From NCBI GenBank assembly GCA_012845835.1, contig JABAKD010000022.1, positions 11,178,718 to 11,242,717 on the forward strand: 64,000 bases of DNA, read 5' to 3'. Position numbers and translations under genes: made by a program. This stretch comes from Undaria pinnatifida. Taxonomy: Eukaryota > Sar > Phaeophyceae > Laminariales > Alariaceae. The notes beneath the pieces are model-generated. The model saw only the letters and a list, made by a program, of their open reading frames with translations. It searched no databases and was not told where the DNA came from. Shown here piece by piece: positions 25,701 through 37,700 of the stretch. How positions within the stretch are numbered: position 1 is the stretch's first letter; each line of letters opens with the position of its first letter.

Positions 25701-28700
25701 TCACAAAATAGGCTGGCCAAGTACACATACTACAGTAGAGGTGCACCTTTTATTTTCTGAGGCTCGTAACCACTTGAGAATCTCTAAATCCCGACCCAGC
25801 AACTGAGTTTGAGAAAAATGAAAGTGCAACCCAATGAACACCGTCGTATCCTAGGTATAAAACGGAAAACAAAAAAAAAGACCTTCCAGCGATATTATAC
25901 GGGGTTAAGGAGTGACTAAATTCAGAAATAAAAGAGTTGCAACAACGTGCGACACCTGTATCGTGGCGGACGTTCAAGTAGAGATTATCGCGTCACGCGC
26001 CACCCACCGCTCACTGAAAACAGTTTTCATAAACCGTGGATCTTATAAGCGCGTTGTCTTAAGTACGGATGGCCACAAAAAACACATCTACCGTTCGGTT
26101 ACCTGTAACGTGCTGATCGTGGAGCTTTTCCCCGCCCCCGGTGGGCCGACCATCATCACACCGTGTCGGACCAAGGTGGTCTCATAAAGCTGCAAGACCT
26201 TGAGGCGCCACGAAGGGTGAGGGACGAGGCCCTCCTTCTCGATCGACGACCTAGCGGCCGCCTCCACCTTTTTTTGGACAGGTTGCATGGGCGAGATAAG
26301 GTTAAGGCTGATGTTTGCGACTTCGTGGAAAACATTTTCTGCGTTCACTGTAGTTTTTCTGTTTTTTCGCCACCCGACAATGTGCAGCGTGAGCTTCAAC
26401 GTTGATCCCTCATGACATTCCCGAAAGAACCAAGCCATAGAAACAACGGAAACCCACAAAAAAATCGCTCTAGTGTTGCTATAAGGCTTAGTTTGGCTCC
26501 GAGGCAATCGGTTAACATTTCATCAGTTTGTCACACAGAAGAATACCCTTTAAGTACCTTTGCAAAAAGCGTTGTCGGCAAGATTATGTAATTTACTATT
26601 GGGTCGGATGAACTTTGAGGCGCGCAACGAACGGCGAGCGACGAGACGTTCCTTCTCGATACGTCTCGATAAATGCCCTATCGTTCGCCACCACCTCTTC
26701 AGAACAGGTGTAGGAGCGAGGTAAAAGACCAAGTATCCCCTGTGAGCCTTTAGATAAGAAAATATGTCGAAACCAACGAAAGGTAGACACGTGGTACGGC
26801 AAAAAGCACACCGTTTAGTTCGTGAGGATCCTCACGTGAGGAGCTCTATATATCATCCAAAATGTTCTTTTAGAAAACTTAAAAGTGCAATCAGATTACC
26901 AAAGCCATGGCCTAGGTATAAAACAATTCACACTGAGAAAAAACAATGGCATTCCGACAATTTTTGGGGTGGAGGAGATCTCCTGGTCCCGTAGGTGTTT
27001 CTACTCTTAGGATTCGCGCCAAAGGCTGGAACCGGTGTTTATCCGAAATTGACACGGGCTCGTCTGATTGTGGAACGAGTTTAGCTCCTAGGCTTTGCTT
27101 CGGCATGAACGTCTCCGGACGAGCCGGCGACTACGGTAAGGAATAAGTTCCTCAACAGGCTCAGAAAAAGGCGCACTTCCCGCACAATGAGCTTTGAAAG
27201 GTTCATGTCTTTACAACAAGCTTTGAAAGGTCAATGTCCACACAACAAGCATTAAAATGTTCATGTCATGTATACAAAACAACCTTCGAAAGGGCCATGT
27301 CTACACAACAACCTGTAAATGATTCATGCCTACACAACCAGCCTTGAAAGGTTAACGTCTTCACAACAACCTTTGAAGAGTTGATGCCTACCTGGTACAA
27401 AACATCTTTTGAAAGGTTCATGTCCACACAACAAGATTTAGAAGGTTCACGCTTACACAATAGTCTTTGAAAGGTTAAAGTCTAAACAACAACCTTTGAA
27501 AGATGCCACGTCGAGTCTGCGCAGCAAGATTTGACGGGTTTATGTCTACGAAATAACCTTTGAAATTTACATGTCCACAACCAAAGCTTTAAAAGGTTCA
27601 CCTAATGTCTGCACAACAAGCTGTGAAAGCTTTACGTCTACACAACAATCGTTTGAAAGGTTACGGTCTACAGAACACGCTTTGAGGGGTTGATGTCCAC
27701 AAGACAATTTCGAAAGATTCATGTGTACACAACAAACTTTTGAATTATACGTGTCTACATAGCGAAATTTGAAAGGTTCATCTCTACATAGCAAGCTCTT
27801 TGTAAGGTTCATGCAAAAAGCTTTGAAGGGTTCATGTCTGCACGACAAACTTTGAAAGGTCCATTTCCACACAATCAACAGGCTTTAAAAGGTTCATGTC
27901 CACACAACAAGTTTTGAACGATTTATGTCTGCACATCAAGCTTTGACAGGTTTATGTACACACAGCAAGCTTTCAAGGGTTCACGCGCACACCACAAGCT
28001 TTCAAAGTTTCATGTCTACGCAACAAGCTTTGAACCGTAACAAACTTTGAACCGCCCATGTTCGTTCAATCAGCTTTGAAAGGCTCATCTCCACACAACA
28101 ACCTTTCGAAGGTTCATGTCATGCTTACACAACAAGCGTTGAATGGTTCATGTCTATGGAACACGCTTTGGAAGGTCCATGTCTACACAACAAGCTTCGA
28201 AATGTTGATGTCTACCCAACAAGCTTGGAAAGGTTCATGTCTACACAATATTATTTGAAAAATTAATGTCTAATCGGTACGATAGGCTTGGACGGGTTTG
28301 TGTCTACATAACAAGTTTTGAAAGATTATTGTACACATAAACAACGTTTAAAGTTCCATGTGATGTACAGTATACACAACAAGCTTCGAAAGGTTCATGT
28401 CTACACAACAACCTTTCAAAAGGTTCGTGTCTGCACAACTGTATACACAACAAGCGTTAAAAGATCCATGTACCGAAACAAGCTTTGGAAGGGTCATGTC
28501 TACTAAACAAGCTTTGACAGGTTCAAGCCCACACAACAACCTTTGAGAGGTTCATGTTGTGTCTAGACGACAAGCTTTGGAAGGTTTATGTCTACACAAG
28601 CTTTGAAAGGCTCATGTTTACACCATCAATAATATTGGAAAGGTTCATGCCTACACATCAAGCTTTGAAATGTTCATGTTCACATCTACACAACAAGCTT

Positions 28701-31700
28701 TGAAAGATTCACGTCTGCACAATAAGCTTTGAAAAGTTTGCATAGCGAGACTTGAAAGGTTTATGTCTACAGAACAAGCTTTGGAACGTTTATACCTCAC
28801 AATACGCTTTGAAAACGTTAATGCCCACACAACAAGCTTTGGAAGGTTCATATCCGCACAACAAGCTTTGAAACGTTAATGTCATGTCTACACAACAAGC
28901 TTTGAACGGCTCGTGCCCACACAACAAACTTTTGAAGGTTCATGTCCACACAACAAGATTTTACAGGTCCATGTCCACAGAACAAGCTTTGAAAGGTTCA
29001 TTTCCACAACACAAGCTTTCAAGCGTTTGTGTCATGTCTACACAACAATCTTTGAATGGTTATGTCTACACAACAACTTTGAACGGCTCACATATTGCCT
29101 ACGCAGAAACACCCTCGAAAAGTTTATGTTTGCACACAAAAAAATGAAAGGCTCACGTCTACACAACAAGCCTTCAAACCTTGTTGCGCATACTAGACAT
29201 GAACCTTTCATGTCTACACAACAACCTTTCGAAAGGCTCATGCTCACACAAGAATCTTTGAAAGGTTTATGTCTACACAATTAGCTTTGAACGGGTTGTA
29301 TTTACACAGCGAGCTTTTGAAAAGTCCATGTCTACACAACAAGCTTTGAACGGTTCATATTAATATCTGTAAAACAACGTTTGAAAGGTCTACACAACAA
29401 CCTTTGAAAGGTTCATGTATAATCCGCACAACAAGCTTCAACAGGTTAAATTCTCCACAATAACCTTTGAAATGTTCATGCTTACCAGGTACAAAATAAG
29501 CTTTCAAATGCCCATTTGTACACAATACGATTTGAAAGGTTCATGTCTACACAACTGGGCCATTGTGTCGAATGCCTCCTTACCTCGACATGAGCGTCTC
29601 CGGAAGAACCGGCAACCACAGTGGGGAATAAATCTCCCAGCAGGCTGAGGAAGAGGGGCACATCCTGTGCAATGAGCTTCGAAAGGTTCATATCTCTCAA
29701 TGTCTTCATGAGCAGAAGGTCTTCGTTCTCGTCCAAGTTGTCGCGCTTGGTTTTCCCAGCCGTCCTGTCATTTGATATTAAACAAGAACACAGCGGGTAC
29801 CATGTTTGTAGCAAGGGCAACATAAAAGGCTTTCAGGAAACATATCGTATTCTGTAGAGCTTCAAAGATGTCCGAACTGAAAATGCTAAAAGCAAACTTA
29901 TTGTAATTTGGTATAGAAGCTAGATGCGGTGTTTAGGTTGACGAAACGATCGCACGTTGGCCACGCGGCCAAAAATAATGTAATAATATTTCGAACTGGG
30001 CGTATGAGCGCGGTGGACAACTCGAAGACACAGCCATAAACCGCATGCCACAGCACTGTAGCGGGCAAAGTCGTTTCGATAGTGTTGTTCTCTCGTGGCA
30101 GCCGGTGCCTTGGACGTGGTCGACGGTGCTGTTCTCTAGTGGCAGCCGGTGCCTTGGGCATGGAATTTGGCAATAAAAAAAGCGTCTTCTCCAAGCCCAG
30201 GCTGCTGTCATTTGTCCTTGCCTAAGCCGCGATAGGGGCAACACTTGTAAAGGCCTTTTTTGTTTTCAGCAGCTCATCGTGGCCACTTGAGCTAAACACA
30301 TGGTGCGGCAGAGGTGCACCAGATCTTTTCCTGAGGTTAGCTACTTGTGGAGCTCTATACCTGACCCAGAAACCGATTTTGACGCGTGCTACGATCGAGG
30401 TGCACCACTTTCTTTCTGAAGGTCCTCAATTTGGGCGCTAATGTCCTCTCATTAAAATCTGATTTGCGGAAAAAATAAAACTGCTACCAGATGAAAATCC
30501 ACATGGCCCAGTTACGCAACGAGAAACATGCAAAAAAAATGGCGTGTTTCCGACGATTTCGGGTTTAGGAGTCCCGTCATTCAGAAACCATTTCACACAA
30601 AAAGTGATACTTCCATCGTAGCATGCCTCCTTTGATCAAAAAGAAAGTGCGAACCGATGAAATCTTCCGCAGCCTAGATATACAAAAAAAAAAAAAATCG
30701 GAAATCAGAAACGACGTTTCGAAGATTTTGCGTCAAGGAGACACCGTCGTTCAAAAACTATTTTAGTCGAAAAGTGCCACCTCTGTTGTAGCACACGTCA
30801 CGAGTGTCTACCCTGTATGTTTGTGAGTCTTAATGTTTTTGGAACTTTTTCACGCCACGATAAGCACTGCCATGAAACAACAATCGACGCTCGTCGTTTG
30901 TTAGCGAGGTTGTAGTAAAAGCGAGATTATCCCCCCTACCGTTCCTCGGGTTTTCTTCGGAAACCTGCCATCAATAAATCCCAAGAGATCAGCGAGAAAC
31001 GGACGCAAGCTACGATAGGTATAATTTTTTTCGGACAATTTTGGGTTCTGAATGATGGGGTCTGTTTGATCCCCAAATCGTCGCAAATGCAATTCCTTTT
31101 TTGTAATATTATTTGTTTGTATGCCTCGGTCATGGTTTCTCTTTCGTCTGATTGCACTTGTCATTTTTCCCAAAATCGATTTTTTGTGGTGAGGAACAGC
31201 GCACCTCAAGCGAGGAGCTTCAGAAATAAGTTTGTCGAACCTATACCGTAGCTTGTGCTAATGCTTCATTTCTTCGTACTGCTCCACCTCCCATTGGTCA
31301 CTGCCCCTTCGCGAACGCCTACCTCAGCACGCTGAGGATGTTCCTGAGACCAAAGTCGTAGTGCTTCTGCTTGGACAGCTGCTGCTCGCACAAGGCGTAC
31401 AGGACGTTGAACTTTCTCGCGAGATCGGAGAAGCTTTGGTAACCCACCGAACAGAGCTTGACCTTCATGATGATCTCCCGGTCGGGCACCATCATGGCCA
31501 CCGATCTAAACAGTACCTGGTGAGCGAATCAGAATGAAAATAAACAGATCAAGTGGTGTTCGGGGTTTGCGAATAAAAAACTCTCTATAACTTATAGTTT
31601 GTTTTTTCGTGGTTTTAGCCTACCCCCCCCCTCTAGGCCGCAGAAAATATGTGATTACATGCAAACCCTTTAAACATTACGTAGTTCACACCTTATGTCA

Positions 31701-34700
31701 AACAGTCTTGCGTTCTAGGGAGTCGCTGCAGAATTGGAGTCAAAGGCGTTGGGGAATGAGCCATGGATCGGGCGCTTCGGGCTTTGGCAAGGGGATTGCT
31801 TTCTTCGTTTATTTTGCCGTCGGACACGACATCAAAGCACTGGAGGTCTCCCACACACTTCCGAAGTAAAAAGGTCTCAACTAGGCCAACAGGTAGTTTA
31901 AATGATAGGTGAAGGTGCAGAATAACACAACAGAACATTCCAAAGCGTATACGTCTGGGGGCAAATCATTTGATCACTTCAAACTTAATCAAGACGTTAA
32001 TTAACTTCCGTGCCGCATTCGAGGGAGACAAAGTTTTCTTCTACGTTCGGGGAAGGTGACCGCCGTCCAGGCAAAAAAATAGGGATAGAATAAAAAGCTG
32101 TCACAATCACAACGTTGGATGCGTGCTGCGATAGATATGTGGCACTCTATGGCTCTTTTTTTTCTGAATGACTGGGCCCCTTAACCTATATTTGTCGGAA
32201 AAAAATACTTTCTTGTTTTGGAATACGATTCAGTTTTATTTGTTTACCTAAACCATGGGTTTTGCTCATCGGTCTTACTTTCTCAAAGTCAGTTGTAGGG
32301 TGAGGTATTCAAGAGTTCCTTTCATGGGAGGAGCCTCAGAAAATGTTTGGTGCACCCCCGCCGTAGCATGCACCAGGTATCCGTGAAGCACACCTTGAGA
32401 TTTTCGGGAAGTTCTTGTCTTCCTTGGTATCCTGGGTTCATGGTGATGAAGTAGGCCACGTCTCGCTTGAGTCCGATGACCTGGCTGTCTCCGGGAAACA
32501 CGAATTGCTTTGCCCCGACCCGTTTCGCGTTTGTGATGGCTAGTACCTGCATATCAAAAAGCGAACGTCGCAATCAAAATCGGAGAAGGGTAAAGTAGAC
32601 ACACCCTTTCATGCTGTGTCCGTGTATTGCAGTACTGGGGGGGGGGGGGGGGGGTAGAGTACGCCTATCTTTGATCTCAGGTTGTTAAGAAGGTCGCAGG
32701 GATAAGACCTCCCACCACATGTCTTGGTGAGCTGGAAAGTAGAAGTGATCCGAAAGGTGTTGCTTTGCCCAAAAACAAAACAAGAGCCGGCCTGTTGCTT
32801 GATCACTGGCTGGTTACTATCACCTACTACTGCTGTGCTCGCCCAGCCTACTCGGTACCGCTCCTGCGCGCTGATAATGGCCAACGTGTCTCGATGAGTC
32901 CAAAAACAGAAATGACAGACACCAGATGTCGGGCACTCTTAGAAAATCGCGGAACAGAAACCCTAAATTATTCCGTCCCAACCAAACGACAGGTTTCGCC
33001 GCTTGCGGTTTCCGAGGCGGTGTAATATTTCTTGTGCTCAGATACGTTTCTTGTTTGTGATGGCTAATACGCGAACATCAAAGCGAATGGCACGATCAAA
33101 GCCGAAAAGGGTAGACACACTTTCAAAATGTCGCCAAAACAACGAGGTGGCTAGTAGGCAAGCATCGATGGTTACACGGTTTTGGATCCCATCATTTGTC
33201 GAATACGTACTTCACATAGTTGTTGAAGATTTAAAAAATCCCAACAAAGAAAATGCACCTGCTGTGCAACCACCGAGAGCACGGGCAGTTCGATTCTGTT
33301 GAACTCGTCGAAACATCCCCAGAGCCCCGCCTGGCACAGCCCCTTAAATATCTTGGCCATGTCGGTGTAGCGCTGTTGGTCGGTGCAGTTTGTGACCACC
33401 TGTCCCAACAATCGAGCATCAAAAAAGGTTGTACAACGTGTGGAACACGAATCGTATTACGGTAGGCGTGTACGTCTAAATCCTCCTAGGGTCCTCGTCT
33501 GAGGACCTCGATACGACGTCTGTCACGATGTAGAGGTAGCACGTTTTTGGCAAAAGTCCTTTATGAATTTCGGGTCTCCTTAACTCAATACTAGTATCGC
33601 TGAAAACATCTTATTTTTTGTCGTTTTTCGTTTGTTTTACTCCTAAGGGACGTGACATTATTCACTGGGTCGGTTGAGCTTTCATTTTTCCAAAACTCGG
33701 TTCCTGGGTCGGGGTATAGAGCTCCTCAGGTTACGAGCCTCAGAAAAAAAAACGGTGCACCTCTAACGCAGCGTGTGCCATCTACCCCTTACCCAAGCCA
33801 TCACGTTGATACTATATGGAAATGCAACCCGGTGATCAAAACTCCACAGCGTAGACATGAAACAATTATCACCGGAAAAAACAAAAAAAAAATCCAGCGA
33901 TATCGGACAGATCTCTTCAATCGAGGTGTCCCGTCAGGACGCATGCATGCTACAGGTAGAGGTGCACGCGTTTCTTTTCGAGGCTCTTCACTTCAGGAGA
34001 TCTGTACCTAATTAAAAAAAAACGATCTTGAGTAAAACTGAAAATCCAACCCGGTAACGAAACCATGGCTTCGGTATCAAAACATAGATATTTTGAATAC
34101 AAGAAATGAAATTCTGACGATGTTGGTGTATGGAGTCCCGTAGTTGAAAAAAAAACTTAGCGAACAAGGGCCGCCCCCTATCGTAGCACAACACCAAACT
34201 CCGATGACGTTCCAAGGCGGTCGCTAGAGGTCTTGCCGCGGCGCACCCAGAGTATAAAGAGATTTACGACACGTTGTTAGGCTTGGGACCTGGGGCTCTG
34301 CCGCGCCATCAATGTCAGGTCAAGGCTACTGTTTAGACGGGACGGGGTGTACTCATTCCGTGCATAGTTGTAGTCGTATGACCATATAGCCTCGCATACC
34401 CCAAATATACCGGCACGGAACACGTCGGGTTCTCCTTTCACCAACCAGGCAGACACCGCGTGTACCAAACGCAAAGCTCCGCGAGGTGTTCGGTGGGTCG
34501 CATAAACGTTGAGCCGCATCCTGCTAAGAACCACTCGTGAGGTGGATTTCCGCACCTTGTGCGTACTTTCTTGCGTGCCGGATGACAGCGCGAACGGCTT
34601 GACTTCGTTTTCTGGTGTGGCCACTTCCCGAGACAGCAACGGAGATACTATGGTCTAGCTCATGTTACCGGGTGGGAGCCGTACGATCTCCATGACCTAG

Positions 34701-37700
34701 CAAATATTTCCAGGAGCTTAGATCTGAATTATATATATATAAAGATGATCCTGCACAGCGTTTCATAACGGCAGATGATACACGATCTACCGTACGTAGG
34801 TGACCTAGATCGTGATCTGTCCGGGGTGTGACTTGTTGTCTATGCTGCGCCAACAGAATAACTCAAGGCAGTTTGATCCGAGTCGACGAGGGAAGAAAAT
34901 GAAGGAACGTATTGTAGTTGGGGAGGGGAGAGAAGAACCTGCTTACGAGTATTGACCCTGGGTCTGAGTTACACATAGGGAGAAAGAAAGAAATCGAGAA
35001 GATGCGAAGAAAATTGATTATGGTAAGAGCAAAAAAAAGACAAAAAAAAATCCGGTGTTGAGCAAGGTACACGGCCGCGCGCGCTCGTAACCTAATGTCG
35101 GCAGGGAAAATTGGGACACCTCCCCCCAAAAGTACTGGGTCTCGTTAAGTCAGCGGAAATCCCTTTTCATAAATTTGGCTGCCCGCATAACAAGAACGCA
35201 TATACTACGCAGTGCGACCCGGAGATGGAGGGAAAAGGAGGAAAGTAATTCGCCGTGACTCGACCCATGGAGCAAAATTCAAAACCAAGTCTCACCACAA
35301 AGTTTCCCAGTGATCTCCCGAGATCTTTCACTGTTTCGGTTTTGCCCGTTCCCGCGGGACCCGCCGGGGCACCCCCCAGGAACATTCCCAGCGCTTGAGA
35401 AAGCGTGATGTAGCACCGGTCGGTCAGGGGAGTGATCACTAGCCTCTCCTGAAAACGTTGGAGAGACAGAAAAAAAATGGGGCTGGTTGGGATGTTGGGT
35501 ACGTTCAAGCAAGGGGGTGGTGGGTACGGAAACATTGTAGGATAGAGGTGCACCATCTTTTAAGACGCGTGCTACGATTGAGGTAGCACTTTTTCGTGTG
35601 ATTTTTTTTTTCTGGATGACGGGACTCCTTAACCCAAAATCGTCGAAAATAGATCATTTTTTTTGCCTGATTCTCGTTGTAAACCCTGGCCATGGGATAT
35701 TTTTATCCGATATCAGTTTTATTTTTCTACAAATCAGTTTCTGGGAGAGCTCTTAAGCTCCGAAGTTGAGGAACCTCACAAAACAAAAGCGGTGCATCTC
35801 TACCGTAGCCCGCGTCTTGATGAGGCTCCGTGCGACAGTCCATGCCATGCCATATACCACATGCCCGTCATACAACTCCTTGGGTTTTGATCGGAACGTA
35901 ATAAGCTAAACACTCCCTATGCCAGCAGCAGCAGCAGCAGCCCGATTTGTTGCTTCGTGTAGTCGGTGCCGTAATCGAAACATTTGTACTTGTCGTTTTT
36001 GTTTCCCCTCTGAAGCACCCAGAGGCGTGAAACAAGTGTTAATTTCACACCATGGGGTGGAACTGGACGATGTAAAACGAAAATCCACCTCTCCGCAAAA
36101 CTCACCTTGCACCCTAAATATTCGAAGCGGTACTTGAAGTCCACGTCGCAGATGGAAATGACACAGCTGCCAGAACCATGGGCGTCGTCCTCCCCTGGTC
36201 TCCAATAAAATCGGGCCTGAGAGAAGGAGTACAGCAGCAGCGACGACGTAACACACAGGTTGCGTTGCCATGGGCGTGAAAATGGCTGATACACGCAACG
36301 GTAGAGGTGAACCGTTTTTTTTTTTCTGGAATCCTCCTCGCACTTCGGAAGGTCTTTCTTTTTTTACTAAACTGAAAGTGCAACCCGAAAAACAGTCCCA
36401 TGACTCTACGGTACAACAAAATATGTGTTGATACAAAACAAGCGTGATGACGTTCTGATGATTTTAGGCTGATGTTAAGGTATTAGAGGGGTAATAGTCG
36501 TTTGACCACTTGCAAAAGGTTAACCAACAGCTTACCCAAACTAAGCCTTATAACGATCTCCCCCCCTGAAACGGCGGGATAGCAGGTCGGCCGGATATAC
36601 GGCGGACCTGTTATTTCCAAGCCGTTTCATTTCTTGGGCATACCGGGGAGATTATTTTTCAAGTTCGACATGGGGAAAGTCTGAAAAAGTTTATTCTGGT
36701 GGATGTGGGGCTTGAACCCACGACCCAAAAAAACCATGGTCTGTCGACGACGCCATTTGTTAAGGAATTAGTGGGGTATTAGTCCTTTTGACCACTTGCA
36801 AAAGGTTAACCAATAGCTTACCCAACTAAGCCTTATAACAATCTCCCCCCCTGAAACGGCGGGATAGCAGGTTGGCCGGATATACGGCGGACCTATCCAA
36901 GCCGTTTCATTTCCTGGGGATACCAGGGAGAATATTTTTCAAGTTCGACATGGGGAAAATCTGAAAAGTTTATTATTGTGGATGGTGGGGATCGAACCCA
37001 CGACCCAAAAACCCATGGTCTGTCGACGACGCCATTTGTTAAGGTATTAGTGGGGTATTAGTCCTTTTGACCACTTGCAACTGGTTAAGCAATAGCATAC
37101 CCAAACTAAGCCTTATAACACTAAGAATCCCATCGCTCAGCAAGCGTTTTTTGCCTAAAAACTGCTTCGTACACTAAAAGCATGATATTTCTGACGATTT
37201 TGGCTTTAAGGACCCCCCCCCCCGTCATCCAGGAAACATTTTTGCCAAAAACCTGCTTCGTACCCTAAAAGCCTAGAAGCATGCCTTTTCTGACGATTTT
37301 GGGTTAAGATTCCCTCCGTCATTCAAAAAACATTTTTTCCAAAGCGAAACTGTCACCCTCATCCCAGAAAAGAAAAAAACCAAGACGAAAACGTTCACGT
37401 TGGCGAGCAGTCGTATACGTATCGAATCACCAACATGGGGTTTACGGGTTTTACGAAAAATAGAAACGGCAACGCAGCAGAATCTCTCGATCAGCTATCG
37501 CATAGCAGAAGAACGAGACGATTGCGTTCACTGCCCGGAAGTGACGGTTCACTTACAAGACGGCAGTTTCATCTATGAACCGGAACATTCGGTTTTTTTC
37601 TAAAAAATGTTTGAAAACACTAAAAATATTCGAGGAAAGCACAAGCTCATAGCGGTCGCACATTCTCGAATGTCCGTGATAGCGCCTGTTAAAACACATG

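Noticed and set aside
27266-29284. Open frames repeating DMNLSKL or STQQALNG motifs
   Set aside because: They are frames through the 29-bp minisatellite. The unit length is not a multiple of three and stops are frequent; only the true exon 20 is spliced in phase.
27185-29570. CRISPR-like array
   Set aside because: Repeat units are contiguous and diverged without unique spacers, and the sequence is eukaryotic with a clear origin from an exon.
36700-37030. Functional tRNA gene
   Set aside because: Only the T-arm/B-box part is convincing; the acceptor stem and a normal anticodon arm are not formed, and the sequence repeats as part of a SINE-like unit.
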